Source: Armatimonadota bacterium
GTDB lineage: Bacteria > Armatimonadota > Zipacnadia > JAUWAU01
Assembly (NCBI GenBank): GCA_030601885.1
Contig: JAUWAU010000009.1
Coordinates: 124,001 to 188,000 of the forward strand
Direction: 5' to 3'
DNA: 64,000 nucleotides
Part shown: piece by piece, positions 55,273-63,860 of the stretch
How the letters are laid out: every line of letters starts with the position of its first letter
Position numbering within the stretch: the first letter of the stretch is position 1
Position numbers and translations under genes: made by a program
Notes under the pieces: model-generated
Told to the model about the DNA's origin: nothing
Seen by the model: only the letters and a program-made list of their open reading frames with translations
Database searches by the model: none

Positions 55273-55366
55273 AATTCTGGGGACACCAACTTAATTATTC
55301 GAGTCGAGTGCGGTGTGCGTTGAACTTAGGATTGGCCCAATAATTAAGTATGGTGTCCCCAGAATT
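55273..55366. repeat. 94-bp palindromic repeat, copy B
   Basis: The left arm 55273-55299 and right arm 55337-55366 (ending GGTGTCCCCAGAATT) are inverted. The unit matches copy A in the same orientation with a one-base deletion in the left arm. Copies A and B start 997 bp apart, and the PAP2 gene fills the interval. Confidence 0.85.
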
Positions 55367-55385
55367 CCTGCTTCTCAAGCTCGCC

Positions 55386-56402
55386 TCAGATTCCGTGATC
55401 TGACGGCTTCAAGCCCGTCTTGTGTTTGCCTGTGCCGATCGGGTTGGGATCGTACTCGCCAACAAGATCGACCTTGGCTCTGGCCGGGATCTGGTCCTCC
55501 ATGCCCATGCCCCAGTAGCAGGCGTTCACCAGAAGACGGCGGAATCCCTCGCTCTTCAGGTCGCCCCCATGGCCCATGGTGGTGGTGAAGACGCGGGCAG
55601 CCTTGCCCTCGGTGCCCGTATGGGTCTTTGTCCAGGCGATGGGGCGTGCCGGCTTCTCGGTGTTCGGTGGATCGTCCGGGTTCATGCCCACGAGCACCTG
55701 GCCCATGACGATTGGCTTGCTGTCGCCGGTGAGCGTCGTGATATCATAGACATCGGACGGCCCCCAGATGTCTTCGCAGCCCCGGACGATGGGGTGATTC
55801 TCCATGCCCTCGGCGATGACGCCACGCGTGCTTTCGTGGTTGTGATGGCCGTAGTGTCCGGCCCACGTCTCGCCCAGCACCTGACGCCCGTAGCCGCCCT
55901 CGAATTCGGCATCCTTGAAACTGTATTTGGCGTAGGGGCTGTCCAGGTTCTCCCTGTAGCTGAAGGCATGCGTGGCGGTCCGCAAGCCCACGATCGGCCT
56001 GCCGGAGTTGGTGTAGTCAATGATGCATTTCATCTGCTCGTCCGGAAGCTCGCGGAAACGGGTGAAGATCACCATCAGGTCGGCCGTTTCGAGGGCTTCG
56101 AGCCCCGGGATATTATCGAGTGTCTGGGGATCGATGGTGCCATCTTCCTTATTGATGGCCCAAAGCACGGTACACTTGAAGCCCTGATGCACAGCCAGGA
56201 TCTTGGCGAGCTGGGGCATCGACTCTTCCGAGCGGTACTCCTCATCACCCGTCACGAAGACAATGTGCTTGCCCTTGCCCGGCCCGTCTTTCCCCTCGAA
56301 CACGATCCACGGATCATCGGCCTGCGCGTTGCCGCCCACGAGGCAGGTGAGCCCCATGGGAGTCAGTGCCCAGAATATCAATGTGCGTTTCGTATTGCGC
56401 AT
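55386..56402 (-). CDS. ThuA-domain exported protein
   Basis: 338 residues with a signal peptide (MRNTKRTLIFWALTPMGLTCLVGGNAQA). GAGGTG precedes the ATG. The body is a glutamine-amidotransferase-like ThuA fold: HIVFVTGDEEYRSEESMP, TADLMVIFTRFRELPDEQMK, RPIVGLRTATHAF and a later KTHTGTEGKAARVFTTTMGH. It has no nucleophilic Cys of the glutaminase type. ThuA proteins take part in trehalose or other 3-keto-glycoside use in rhizobia and are very common in planctomycetes (family knowledge). It is at the start of a leftward series and is divergent from the methyltransferase gene. Confidence 0.9.
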   Translation of the reverse strand: MRNTKRTLIFWALTPMGLTCLVGGNAQADDPWIVFEGKDGPGKGKHIVFVTGDEEYRSEESMPQLAKILAVHQGFKCTVLWAINKEDGTIDPQTLDNIPGLEALETADLMVIFTRFRELPDEQMKCIIDYTNSGRPIVGLRTATHAFSYRENLDSPYAKYSFKDAEFEGGYGRQVLGETWAGHYGHHNHESTRGVIAEGMENHPIVRGCEDIWGPSDVYDITTLTGDSKPIVMGQVLVGMNPDDPPNTEKPARPIAWTKTHTGTEGKAARVFTTTMGHGGDLKSEGFRRLLVNACYWGMGMEDQIPARAKVDLVGEYDPNPIGTGKHKTGLKPSDHGI

Positions 56403-56725
56403 AGGTCACCTCTTCTCATCTGTATCAGCGACTCGTTCGACCTTAGAGGTATTCACCCATTACTCGACGTTTCCTGCCTGCGCTCCGCCCAGCCGCGCGC
56501 TATGCTAACCAGAACGGCCCCGCGCCGCAGGAAACGCTGACGGGAAGTACGAATTGGCGCCCGTTGAGAGGTGGGTATTGGCATTCGGCCCTTCGAGCAT
56601 GATATCGTCGTCCGTCTGACACGGACACGGCGCGCGGCGTACGAACTGCCGTGCGGCCGCCTGACGGACGCCGCTGAGCTACATCAGCCGTGACCCGTCT
56701 TTCCGGCCATGATAGGGAGGATTCA
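56403..56725. other. divergent intergenic region, 323 bp
   Basis: It lies between the ThuA and methyltransferase starts. The only clear signal is GGGAGG at 56715-56720 before the rightward ATG. I see no promoter pair, operator palindrome or structured RNA, and no credible small gene. Confidence 0.35.
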
Positions 56726-57469
56726 ATGATTCGAGAGTACCGCAGTGATGACTGGGACCGCTATGTGATGGACTTTCGCCATCCGCACCGCGTCCTCGAG
56801 CCAGTCGAACAGGAAATCGCTGTTGTGGACGCCGCGCTCCGCACGCTCCACCAGGCAGGAGTGATGCCGCACGTCAACTACGACCATGCGAAGATGCTTG
56901 CGCACCGCGAGGCAGTGCGCGACCTCTTCGACATACCGTGGACAGCCATTACGCCCCGGATGCAGCGTTTGCTGTACGCCATCAATGTCATCAAGCAGCC
57001 GCGCAACATGATCGCCGCCGGCGTATTCTGCGGCAATACATTCATTTCGAACGCCGGCGCGGCGGTTGGGCCGGGGGCCTGCTACACGGCACGCAAGTTG
57101 ATCGGCGTGGAGATCGTTGCGGCGGAGGCCGAGCGAGCTGAGCGGAACGTGAGGAAGATCGATTCCACCGGGACAGCGTATGTACTGGCGGCGGATGCCC
57201 TGGATATGGTGGCGCAGTTCAAAGACCCCATCGACCTGCTTTATCTGGATGCAAATGGGGGGCGCGGACGGGGCAAGGGCATTTACCTCGAGATCCTCGA
57301 GGCCGCGTACGACCGAATGCCAGCCGGCAGCCTGACCCTGGCCCATAACAGCGTGAACGGAGGCGAGCACATTCAGCAGTACCTGGAGTTCGTGCGGAAT
57401 CCGGCCAAAATGAGCGCGAGCGTCAACGTTGTCTTCGATAAGGAGGGGCTGGAGGTCTCAGCCAAGTAG
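56726..57469 (+). CDS. class I SAM-dependent methyltransferase-like protein
   Basis: 247 residues from the ATG at 56726 (GGGAGG five bases upstream). It has a Rossmann-like fold with GVFCGNTFISNAGAAVGPG as the motif I region, VEIVAAEAERAERNVRKI as motif II, and DLLYLDANGGRGRGKG then GSLTLAHNSVNGG as the product-release loop. This is like O-methyltransferases of the class that act on small metabolites. It is cytoplasmic, with no leader. It is separated from the following enolase-superfamily gene by 167 bp in the same direction. The acceptor is unknown. A non-methylating SAM-binding role cannot be excluded. Confidence 0.82.
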   Translation: MIREYRSDDWDRYVMDFRHPHRVLEPVEQEIAVVDAALRTLHQAGVMPHVNYDHAKMLAHREAVRDLFDIPWTAITPRMQRLLYAINVIKQPRNMIAAGVFCGNTFISNAGAAVGPGACYTARKLIGVEIVAAEAERAERNVRKIDSTGTAYVLAADALDMVAQFKDPIDLLYLDANGGRGRGKGIYLEILEAAYDRMPAGSLTLAHNSVNGGEHIQQYLEFVRNPAKMSASVNVVFDKEGLEVSAK

Positions 57470-57636
57470 CTTGCTGAGCCCCAGAGCACGAGCTCAGCAG
57501 GACCTGGCCCCATCGTTTTCGCCGGGCCCTCTTCGCCGAACGGCCAAAGATAGCGGGCATAGCAGCCGTCTACCACGCCCACGCGGCGCCCAGCGGGCTC
57601 CCCGCGGAAGCGACCGCATCGATGAGGAGACGCATC

Positions 57637-58872
57637 ATGACGAGGAGAACACTGACGCGCCGAGAGTTCGTGCGCCACGCATCGGCAGGGATCGCGGGAG
57701 CGGCGGCGCTGGCAACGCCACGAGGGCTGCGTGCAGCCGAGCAACCTGCGACGAAGCCGAACATCTCCCAGGAGAGAGCCATGAAGATCAGAAGCATCGA
57801 GACGTTCACCACCAGAACGGTCAGCATCGTGCGCGTGCGTACGGACGACGGGGCGGAGGGCTACGGGCAGATCGCCCCGTTCAACGCCGACATCTCCGCC
57901 ACTGTTCTTCACCGGCAAATCGCGCATCACGCACTGGGCGCCGATGCGATGGACCCTGACGGACTCGCGGATCGCTGTATTGACCGCAACCACAAGTTTC
58001 CGTGGTCCTATGTGTGCCGCGGGCTCGGGGGCGTGGACACGGCGCTGTGGGACCTGCGCGGCAAGCTCGAGGGCAAGAGCGTGTGTGAGCTACTGGGCGG
58101 ACAACCCCGGCCAATCCCGGCGTACGGCTCGAGCATGCGAAGGGACATCACCCCGAAAGACGAAGCAGAGCGGCTCGCGCGCCTGATGGACAGTCACGGC
58201 TATCGGGCCTTCAAGATCCGCATTGGAACGACGTGCGGACACAACACGGACCAGTGGCCCGGGCGCACCGAAGCGCTAGTGCCGACGGTGCGCAAGGCCA
58301 TCGGTGACGAGACGGCCCTGCTCGTGGACGCCAACAGTTGTTACACGCCCGACCGCGCGATAGAAGTCGGCAAGATTCTGCACGACAACGGCGTCTGTCA
58401 CTTCGAGGAGCCCTGCCCGTACTGGGAGCTGGAGTGGACGGCCGAGGTCGCCAATGCCCTCGACGTGCCGGTAGCGGGCGGGGAACAGGACAATTGCCTG
58501 GCCCAGTGGCGGCGGATGATCGGCATGGGCGCCGTGGATATCGCGCAGCCTGATGTCTGTTACGTCGGCGGGCTGACCCGTGCTCTGCGGGTGGCGAAGA
58601 TGGCGGCCGATGCAGGACTGCCGTGCGTTCCGCATTCGGCCAATCGATCGATGGTGACGGTCTTTACGCTTCACCTGCTCGGCGCCATCCCGAATGCCGG
58701 CCCGCACCTGGAGTTCTCCATAGAACCCTCGAAATGGACGAGTGACGTGTTCTCCCCGGCCTTGGAGGCGGAGGACGGAGAGGTGGCCATCCCCGAGGCC
58801 CCGGGCTGGGGCGTGGACATCAACGCCGAGTGGCTGGCGAAAGCGGAGTACCAGATTAGCGAGAAAGCGTAG
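57637..58872 (+). CDS. mandelate-racemase/muconate-lactonizing-like enzyme with Tat leader
   Basis: 411 residues from the ATG at 57637 (AGGAG at 57625-57629). The N-terminus MTRRTLTRREFVRHASAG is a twin-arginine leader. A second ATG at 57781 (Met49) has its own GGAGAG four bases upstream and gives the ordinary family start MKIRSIETF. Enolase-superfamily residues are Lys193-x-Arg195 (FKIRIG), metal ligands Asp231 (LLVDANSC), Glu258 (HFEEP) and Glu283 (AGGEQ), and His333 (CVPHSAN). Members dehydrate or epimerise sugar acids with Mg. The exact reaction is not readable. The leader is unusual for this superfamily. Confidence 0.88.
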   Translation: MTRRTLTRREFVRHASAGIAGAAALATPRGLRAAEQPATKPNISQERAMKIRSIETFTTRTVSIVRVRTDDGAEGYGQIAPFNADISATVLHRQIAHHALGADAMDPDGLADRCIDRNHKFPWSYVCRGLGGVDTALWDLRGKLEGKSVCELLGGQPRPIPAYGSSMRRDITPKDEAERLARLMDSHGYRAFKIRIGTTCGHNTDQWPGRTEALVPTVRKAIGDETALLVDANSCYTPDRAIEVGKILHDNGVCHFEEPCPYWELEWTAEVANALDVPVAGGEQDNCLAQWRRMIGMGAVDIAQPDVCYVGGLTRALRVAKMAADAGLPCVPHSANRSMVTVFTLHLLGAIPNAGPHLEFSIEPSKWTSDVFSPALEAEDGEVAIPEAPGWGVDINAEWLAKAEYQISEKA

Positions 58873-58942
58873 GCTGATCGGGGACCGGCGAGCTCCTCAT
58901 CGGCCAATGACTCGGCACCTGGCGCGCATCGGAGGCAAAGCC

Positions 58943-61825
58943 ATGGACCTGCAGCACCTGACCAACGTGATGGGCAGTACCTCATTGATGGCGTTCGCTG
59001 TGTTGGCTTTCGCGATGTCCGGCGGTCACGCCGCTCCCCGCGACCCGGCGATCTCGATCGTCGCGGACAGCGAACTCGGGCCGGGGGCCACACATGGCCT
59101 GGGAAAGATCGCGGCGGCGCTGCAGTCCAAGGGGATCGTCTCCGAACGCGCCGCAGCGCTGGACGCGGTCCGCGGGAGAAGCCTGCTCGTAGTAGGGCTT
59201 GCCGCGGGGCCCGGCGCAGCCACACGCCTGCTTCAAGCGTCAGGAATAGAGGCCCCAACGCTCCCGGAGTCCCTCGTCATCCACCACACCGAGTGGAACG
59301 GCAAACCGGCGCTCCTGGTGACCGGCGCCGACGACCGCGGGCTCATGTACGCCGAGCTCGATGTGGCCGACCGCATCGGCTGGACCGCAAGTGCTGATGA
59401 TCCGCTCAGCGAGGTCCGGGACGCCCGTGAGAGCCCGGCCGTCGCCGAACGGGCGCTTTCGATATACACCATGCATCGGTCCTACTTTGAGAGCCGCTTC
59501 TACGACGAGGATTATCGGGCCAGATACCTCGACATGCTGGCCGAGAATCGGTTCAACACATTCGCTCTCCTGTTCGGCTACAGCCCCGCCGCCTATCTGG
59601 CGCCGCCCTACCCTTTCCTTTTCGACGTCGAGGGATTCCCTGACGTGAAAGTGGCCGGGCTGACCAAGGAGGATCAGCAGCGCAACCTCGATGCGCTGAA
59701 CAGACTCATTCAGATGACGCACGAGCGAGGGCTGGACTTCACACTTGGCATCTGGGATCACATCCCGCGCGGCGACAAGCAGTCCCTTAAGGGCCTACCC
59801 GTAGGCGTGACGAGAGAGAATCTGGTCCCTTACACGAAGGCCGCTCTGGCCAAGTTTCTCAGACTCGTCCCCGACCTCGACGCCATCCAGTTCCGCATGC
59901 ACGGCGAATCGGGGCTGAAACGGGACGAGTTCCTCCCGTTCTGGACGAACGTCTTCGAGGTGATCAATGAGTCCGGCCGTGACATCCGTGTGGACGCGCG
60001 CGCGAAGGGGCTCCCGGATGCAGTCATCGACAGGGCCCTGGAGATGGGGATCGACATCAGAATCACCACCAAGTACTGGATGGAGCAGATGGGCCTTCCC
60101 TTCCATCCGACGCACATCCACCCGAACAATCAAGACGATCGCCGCCACGGCTATGCGGACCTGCTCCGCTATCCGCAGAAATACAAGATGCACTGGAAGC
60201 TGTGGAACGGGGGCACCACGCGCGTGCTGCTGTGGGGCGATCCTGAGTATGTCCGGCGTTTTGCCGAGAGCACCCATCTGTACGACGGTGAGGGCTTTGA
60301 GGTCAACGAGCCGCTGGCCACGAAAATGGCGATGCATCCCGAGGAGGAGCCGTTCGAGCTGCTCCGGCCTGCGTATCAGTACTACGATTATGAGTTCGAG
60401 CGCTACTGGCACTTCTTCCAATCGTTCGGAAGGCTCGGCTACAACCCGGACACACCATCCGATATCTGGGAGACGGAATTCGAGCGGCGCTTCGGCAAAA
60501 GAGCCGGCCCGCTGGTACAGCAGGCACTCCATCGCGCCAGCCAGATCCTCCCGCGCATCGTCGCCTACACTTATCCATACAACCTCTTCCCCACTCTCAG
60601 GGGGTGGGCGGGGAAACACCGCATGGCAGACTTGCCGGATTACGCCGAAGCCCTCCCCAGCGACACGGAGCAGTTCCTCAGAATCGATGACGCGGCGCAG
60701 AACCGCATCGAGGGCAGGCAGTCAGCCAAGATCCACCCGGAGCAGAGCAGTGAGTGGTTCGCGCAGGCGGCCGGGGACGTCCTCGAGCTGGTGAGTCAGG
60801 CCGAGAAGCGGATCGGGGGCAAGAAGACCAAGGAATTCGTCTCCACCATAGTTGACCTGCGCATCCTCGCCAACCTGGCCCTGTACCACTCCCGGCGCGC
60901 GCAAGCCGGGCTCAGCTACGCCCTGTTCAAGCGCTCGCAAGATCTCAACGCCCTCGACGACGCGATCGACCACGAAGGCCAGGCCATCGCCGCGTGGGAG
61001 AAGATCGTCGAGGCGGCCGGGGACGTGTATCATGACAACCTGATGATGGGACGCGGGAGGATCAGTGGACACTGGCGGGATGAGTTGGTCGAGCTGAAAG
61101 AGGGCCTCAACGAGCTGCTGGAGGAAAAGGGAAGCTTCCGGCCGGAGCAGGCCGACGAGAAGCTGGCCATCGCTCACGTGCCCGTTCGCAGGCTCGCGCC
61201 CGGCGAGGACCTCGTCATACGAGCCACCGTGAGCGGCCCCCAGCCGCCGGCCACGGTCAGAGTCGCCTACCGCGGCGCACGGGGCGATGTCAGCTACGCG
61301 GGTATGGAACAGAGCACCCCGCTCCTGTATCGGGCCACCATCGCCTCCGCGGACGTAGGCGAGGGACTGAGCTACTTCATTGAGGCAGCGGACGACCGCG
61401 GCCGGCGGGCGAGCTATCCGAAGGTGATCGCGGGAGAGGGAAAGAGCAACTCCATTGCGGTGACGGTCACCAACGACAGCGCCCCGCCAAGGCTGACACA
61501 CCAGCCCATAACCAGCGCTCGCGCCCAAAGGCCTTTGACCGTCACCGCCGAAGTGCGCGACCCTTCCGGGGTCAACTGGGTGCGTCTCCGGTATCGCAAC
61601 GTCACTCAGTTCGAGGACTACCGCACACTGGCGATGGCGCCCACGGGGAAGCAGCACGAGTATCAGGCCGTCGTCCCCGCCGAGCACGTCGTGTCCGAGT
61701 GGGACTTCATGTACTTCATTGAAGTCATGGACAACGCCGGCAACGGCCGGATCTATCCGGACCTCGAGAGGGAAACGCCTTACGTGGTCGTGCGACTCCA
61801 GCGAGACGACGATGGTCACGAGTGA
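58943..61825 (+). CDS. exported GH20/GH67-like glycosidase with C-terminal beta domains
   Basis: 960 residues. The ATG at 58943 follows GGAGG (58931-58935) and has a leader at about 10-35 (TSLMAFAVLAFAMSGGHA). Residues 35-150 form the beta-alpha N-terminal domain seen in GH20, GH67 and GH84 (SIVADSELGPGATHGLGK). Residues 170-520 form a TIM barrel: YFESRFYDEDYRARYLDMLA, NRFNTFALLFGYSP, LDFTLGIWDHIPRG and IQFRMHGESGLKRDEF. Helical segments follow, then two Ig-like beta modules (about 770-950). The likely target is an alpha-glucuronide or hexosaminide, and the catalytic acid was not fixed. It lies 70 bp after the enolase-superfamily gene. Confidence 0.84.
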   Translation: MDLQHLTNVMGSTSLMAFAVLAFAMSGGHAAPRDPAISIVADSELGPGATHGLGKIAAALQSKGIVSERAAALDAVRGRSLLVVGLAAGPGAATRLLQASGIEAPTLPESLVIHHTEWNGKPALLVTGADDRGLMYAELDVADRIGWTASADDPLSEVRDARESPAVAERALSIYTMHRSYFESRFYDEDYRARYLDMLAENRFNTFALLFGYSPAAYLAPPYPFLFDVEGFPDVKVAGLTKEDQQRNLDALNRLIQMTHERGLDFTLGIWDHIPRGDKQSLKGLPVGVTRENLVPYTKAALAKFLRLVPDLDAIQFRMHGESGLKRDEFLPFWTNVFEVINESGRDIRVDARAKGLPDAVIDRALEMGIDIRITTKYWMEQMGLPFHPTHIHPNNQDDRRHGYADLLRYPQKYKMHWKLWNGGTTRVLLWGDPEYVRRFAESTHLYDGEGFEVNEPLATKMAMHPEEEPFELLRPAYQYYDYEFERYWHFFQSFGRLGYNPDTPSDIWETEFERRFGKRAGPLVQQALHRASQILPRIVAYTYPYNLFPTLRGWAGKHRMADLPDYAEALPSDTEQFLRIDDAAQNRIEGRQSAKIHPEQSSEWFAQAAGDVLELVSQAEKRIGGKKTKEFVSTIVDLRILANLALYHSRRAQAGLSYALFKRSQDLNALDDAIDHEGQAIAAWEKIVEAAGDVYHDNLMMGRGRISGHWRDELVELKEGLNELLEEKGSFRPEQADEKLAIAHVPVRRLAPGEDLVIRATVSGPQPPATVRVAYRGARGDVSYAGMEQSTPLLYRATIASADVGEGLSYFIEAADDRGRRASYPKVIAGEGKSNSIAVTVTNDSAPPRLTHQPITSARAQRPLTVTAEVRDPSGVNWVRLRYRNVTQFEDYRTLAMAPTGKQHEYQAVVPAEHVVSEWDFMYFIEVMDNAGNGRIYPDLERETPYVVVRLQRDDDGHE

Positions 61826-61848
61826 AGAATGTCCGGGCGGACCGATGC

Positions 61849-61876
61849 GAGATGCTTCGCTCCACTCAGCATGACA
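61849..61876 (-). repeat. REP-like 28-mer, second copy
   Basis: Read on the minus strand it is TGTCATGCTGAGTGGAGCGA followed by AGCATCTC. It matches the copy at 49621-49648 at 24 of 28 positions, with the stem kept by paired changes. It lies between the glycosidase stop and the glycyl-radical gene. Confidence 0.6.
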
Positions 61877-61933
61877 AGCACGTGTTCTTGGGGTAAACTC
61901 CGAGGCGAATAGCCGAGCAACGGAGGTCGCAGA

Positions 61934-62359
61934 ATGTCTGAAACACTCGCCATCGCCGAGTCCCAACGAGTGTGGGGCACGTTCGACGATGTCAGGCAGC
62001 GACTGTTCAACCAGTTTCAGGACGTGCCGTTTGATCCGGAGACGGGGCTTGAGGTTGACGAGCTCCGGCGGGAAGTCGAAGACTACCTGCGGGCGCATGG
62101 CGACCAGCCTCGGGTGCTCCGGAAGGCCAACGCGTTTCGCATCGTGGTGACGCGCGGGCAGATCCACGTCGATCCCCTCCACTGGTTTGCCGACAAGCTC
62201 AACCATGGCGGGATCGTGAAGGCGCTCCGCGACGCACAACTGCACCCGGAGCGTTACGCCTCCCTCCAGATCCGCGTCACTGGCTGGAGCGCCTACTTCG
62301 TCACTCTGTCGACACGCACCCAGGACCACTTCATCACCCGAACGGTCCATGGGATGTAG
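61934..62359 (+). CDS. stand-alone glycyl-radical domain protein (YfiD/GrcA-like layout)
   Basis: 141 residues. GGAGG is seven bases before the ATG, so it is an independent gene. The C-terminal half is a glycyl-radical domain: ALRDAQLHPERYASL then QIRVTGWSAYFVTLS then RTQDHFITRT. Gly117 is the radical site in RVTGW; the usual following Tyr is Trp118. This end matches pyruvate-formate-lyase and glycerol-dehydratase type enzymes. The N-terminal 90 residues are not the usual barrel. Known small proteins of this kind (E. coli YfiD, 127 residues) replace a damaged radical domain. No large glycyl-radical enzyme or activating radical-SAM enzyme is in the window. It sits between glycosidase and dehydratase genes. 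Confidence 0.85.
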   Translation: MSETLAIAESQRVWGTFDDVRQRLFNQFQDVPFDPETGLEVDELRREVEDYLRAHGDQPRVLRKANAFRIVVTRGQIHVDPLHWFADKLNHGGIVKALRDAQLHPERYASLQIRVTGWSAYFVTLSTRTQDHFITRTVHGM

Positions 62360-62421
62360 GAGGAGGCGCGTGCATTCGAGCACCGGTTCGCCACTCCCAC
62401 GACGCCGGAGGAGCATCCGAC

Positions 62422-63561
62422 ATGAGGATCACTGATGTCAAAGCCACGACGCTCAAAGGGTTCAAGCAGTGGAACTACGTGCGCATCGAGACGGACGAGG
62501 GCCTCACCGGATTGGGGGAAGCCCATCCAGGCCAGGGCGTCGTGGATGTAGTGCTGAAGGAATTCAGGTCGATGCTCGTGGGGAGCGACCCGAGGGACAT
62601 CGAGCCGCTCTACACGCGGATGACCCGTTCCTCCCAGAGTCGCTGCGGTCTCGCGCTCGCAGCCATCGGCGGCATAGAGACCGCGCTCTGGGATCTGTTG
62701 GGCAAGGCGCTGGACGTCCCCGCGTGTCGGCTGCTGGGCGGGAAGTACCGGGACCGCCTCCGACTCTACGCCGACGTAGGGCGAGGGCGGGAGAACACGC
62801 CGGAGGCCTGGGCCGAGCGGGCACGCGAGGGCGTGGCCGACGGCTATGACGCTATCAAGTTTGACATCGACAACTCGGCCAAGGAGCTGGAGCTCGATCC
62901 GGTGAACCGGGAGTTGAGCACCGCCGAGCTTGAGAAGATGACGGCGCTCGTTGCGGCCGTGCGGGATGCCGTGGGCGATAGCATCGATGTCTGCATCGAC
63001 TGCCACGGCCTCTACAGCGTGCACTCGGCCGTGAAGCTCGCGGAGCGGCTGGAGCCGTTCGACCTGATGTTCCTGGAAGACCCGGTGCCCAACGACAACG
63101 TGGAGGCGATGGCGAAGGTGACGGCGTCCACGTCAACTCCCATCTGCACGGGCGAGTTTCTGTATCGGCGAGACGGCTTCCGGGAGCTGATCCAGATGCA
63201 GGCCTGCGACATGCTCCACGTGGACGTCTCCGGCACTGGCGGAATGCTGGAGGCGAAGAAGATCGCCGATATGGCCGACCTGTACAACATGCCCTTTGCG
63301 GCGCATAACATCGTGTCGCCGATCGGGATGACGGCAGCGGCGCACGTGTGCGCGGCGGTGCGCAACCTCTTCATCATGGAGCTGCCATATCATGCCACTC
63401 AGGTAGACTGGCGCTGGGACCTGGTGCTGTCGGATGAGCCGCTCATTCAGGACAACGCGTTCGTGGTGCCCGACGGGCCAGGGCTGGGGATCGAGCTGAA
63501 CGACGAGGTGGCGCGCGAGCACGTGATGCCTGGGTACAGCTACTTCGATGAGGGGGCGTGA
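62422..63561 (+). CDS. enolase-superfamily sugar-acid dehydratase (galactonate-dehydratase-like)
   Basis: 379 residues, full length, without a leader. Residues 1-125 are the capping domain; the barrel follows. Ligands and catalytic residues fit the D-galactonate/mannonate dehydratase group: Asp193 and His195 in VCIDCHGLYS, Glu219 in FLEDPVPND, Glu245 in CTGEFLYRRDG and His295 in AAHNIVSPIG. Lys146 (AIKFDID) is also present. The likely reaction is Mg-dependent dehydration of an aldonic or uronic-derived acid to a 2-keto-3-deoxy acid, in the cytoplasm. It follows the glycyl-radical gene by 62 bp. Confidence 0.93.
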   Translation: MRITDVKATTLKGFKQWNYVRIETDEGLTGLGEAHPGQGVVDVVLKEFRSMLVGSDPRDIEPLYTRMTRSSQSRCGLALAAIGGIETALWDLLGKALDVPACRLLGGKYRDRLRLYADVGRGRENTPEAWAERAREGVADGYDAIKFDIDNSAKELELDPVNRELSTAELEKMTALVAAVRDAVGDSIDVCIDCHGLYSVHSAVKLAERLEPFDLMFLEDPVPNDNVEAMAKVTASTSTPICTGEFLYRRDGFRELIQMQACDMLHVDVSGTGGMLEAKKIADMADLYNMPFAAHNIVSPIGMTAAAHVCAAVRNLFIMELPYHATQVDWRWDLVLSDEPLIQDNAFVVPDGPGLGIELNDEVAREHVMPGYSYFDEGA

Positions 63562-63817
63562 GGTTGCATAGCGGAGGCTTGGGCCGCCGCTGCAGAACTG
63601 GCTTCATAACCTGTCCAGTTCCGGTGTTGGGGGGGACCACGAGAGTCCGTCTGCCGCCGAAGCAACAACCTATCACGCCGACCGCACGTGGTGAATGTCT
63701 ATTCTGTGAGGGTTGAGCCCATTAGACCCCGCTGCGTGATGTGATGAGGCACTCCCGGTGCTACGACTCGAGCCAGTCGCACCATGCTCTCACCATAGCA
63801 CCAGAGCCGCCGAGGGT
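63562..63817. other. intergenic stretch with no recognised gene
   Basis: Downstream of the dehydratase stop. I see no credible coding frame, RNA gene or clear terminator before the half repeat at 63818. Confidence 0.35.
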
Positions 63818-63846
63818 CAATAATTTAGTATGGTGTCCCTGGAATT
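63818..63846 (+). repeat. half copy of the palindromic repeat
   Basis: CAATAATTTAGTATGGTGTC followed by CCTGGAATT corresponds to the right arm of copies A and B with two substitutions. No left arm is present nearby. It shows that the repeat family is dispersed in this genome. Confidence 0.65.
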
Positions 63847-63860
63847 CCAGAGGTGCAAAG

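Noticed and set aside
60722..62416. Antisense open frame of about 560 codons crossing three gene ends
   Set aside because: It spans two intergenic gaps and three well-supported rightward genes, with no recognisable motif.
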